From Vulcanimicrobiota bacterium (GTDB lineage Bacteria > Vulcanimicrobiota > Vulcanimicrobiia > Vulcanimicrobiales > Vulcanimicrobiaceae), in NCBI GenBank assembly GCA_014305015.1, contig JACRUB010000095.1, forward strand, positions 1 to 5,969: a stretch of DNA of 5,969 nucleotides. Reading direction: 5' to 3'. This document shows, one piece after another, positions 5,477 to 5,969 of the stretch. The position numbers and the translations under genes were made by a program. The stretch's first letter is position 1; every line of letters starts with the position of its first letter. The notes beneath the pieces were generated by a model. That model worked only from the letters and a program-made list of their open reading frames with translations, did not search any database and was not told where the DNA came from.

Positions 5477-5969
5477 AACTCTATGCCGGCATCGACGGTG
5501 GACAGAGTTCCACGACGGCGATTATCGCTGACGGCGGCGGAAAAATTTTGGGCGCGGGGCACGCCGGTCCAGCGGATGAGGTTGGAGCGGATCCATCTTC
5601 GACACGGCTGCGAGACGCAGTTCAGCTAGCGATCAGTCACGCATTGCGGGCGGCGGACCTTTTTCCCGATACCGAATTTGCTGCAGTCGTTGCGGGGCTC
5701 TCCGGATATAACGGCCAGCCTGTTGGTGCCAAACCGCACGTGCACACCAGCAATTTCCAAATGATGCATGACGCGCGCATCGCGCACGCCGCCGCGTTCG
5801 ATCGCGACGAAGGCATCCTCGTTATCGCCGGAACGGGTTCTGTCGCCTTTGGAATCAACGAACTGGGAGAAGAATGCCGTATTGGCGGCTGGGGTTATCT
5901 TTTTGGTGATGCGGGCAGCGCGTTTTGGATTGGGCGGCGTCTGATCGAGCGCGCTATGCGCGATCAGGA
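5473..5969 (+). CDS. N-acetylglucosamine kinase-like ATPase (BadF/BadG/BcrA/BcrD family), 3'-truncated
   Basis: An open frame of 165 codons that runs off the window end. It begins with MKLYAGIDGGQSSTTAIIAD, the phosphate-1 motif of the actin-like sugar-kinase fold (DGGxSST, D8-T14). ILVIAGTGSVAFGIN (about 115-129) is the phosphate-2/GTGS motif, and RIGGWGYLFGDAGSAFWIGR (136-155) is the GGWGxxxGDxGSxxxIGR signature of NAGK-type kinases and BadF-like ATPases. The likely reaction is ATP-dependent phosphorylation of N-acetylglucosamine or a related amino sugar, as in salvage of cell-wall or chitin sugars. The family also includes activators of 2-hydroxyacyl dehydratases and benzoyl-CoA reductase, but the window shows none of their cysteine motifs. 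The start is ATG 5473, overlapping the TGA of the peptidase gene (ATGA). No Shine-Dalgarno is evident, so translational coupling is likely. About half the protein is missing. Confidence 0.87.
   Translation, partial: MKLYAGIDGGQSSTTAIIADGGGKILGAGHAGPADEVGADPSSTRLRDAVQLAISHALRAADLFPDTEFAAVVAGLSGYNGQPVGAKPHVHTSNFQMMHDARIAHAAAFDRDEGILVIAGTGSVAFGINELGEECRIGGWGYLFGDAGSAFWIGRRLIERAMRDQ

Overview
The window comes from a moderately GC-rich bacterial chromosome (roughly 55-60% GC by eye). Genes are tightly packed on both strands. I cannot place the organism more precisely: there is no rRNA, tRNA or lineage-specific marker. The overall impression is of an ordinary metabolic region interrupted by one small transposon.

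Left part (1-1553, + strand): the 3' portion of a hydantoinase/oxoprolinase (HyuA-like) ATP-dependent enzyme that begins upstream of the window. A small soluble protein of unknown function, possibly PH-like, follows after a short gap with its own Shine-Dalgarno sequence. Next (1559-2448, - strand, convergent with the first pair) is a two-gene unit. It has a class I SAM-dependent methyltransferase resembling the DesVI/TylM1 amino-sugar N-methyltransferases, then a 62-residue membrane protein of the PLDc_N (phospholipase D nuclease N-terminal-like) type. The two overlap by an ATGA.

Middle (about 2487-3797): an IS200/IS605-superfamily element carrying only tnpB (an RNA-guided RuvC nuclease of the Cas12 ancestor family), with no tnpA in the window. 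The left end has a perfect small hairpin. The right end has two hairpins and a TTCAA terminus, the pattern of an omega-RNA (reRNA) scaffold. The 10-base sequence CGAGTAAGCG is present at both boundaries: at the left end, and again as the first bases after the right end, which is where the omega-RNA guide begins. The element sits between the divergent methyltransferase and FAD oxidoreductase genes, which would otherwise be about 67 bases apart.

Right part (3827-5969, + strand): a likely operon of three genes. These are an FAD-dependent oxidoreductase of the FAD_oxidored family, a short stand-alone ImmA/IrrE-like zinc metallopeptidase with its own Shine-Dalgarno sequence, and an N-acetylglucosamine-kinase-like BadF/BadG-family ATPase. 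The peptidase and kinase overlap by ATGA, and the kinase is cut by the window end. A sugar or amino-sugar role is plausible for the outer two. The job of the peptidase between them is unclear.

No CRISPR array, tRNA or rRNA was seen. The most interesting point is the tnpB element: its termini, its flanking repeat, and the fact that its predicted guide lies in the leader of the downstream oxidoreductase gene.
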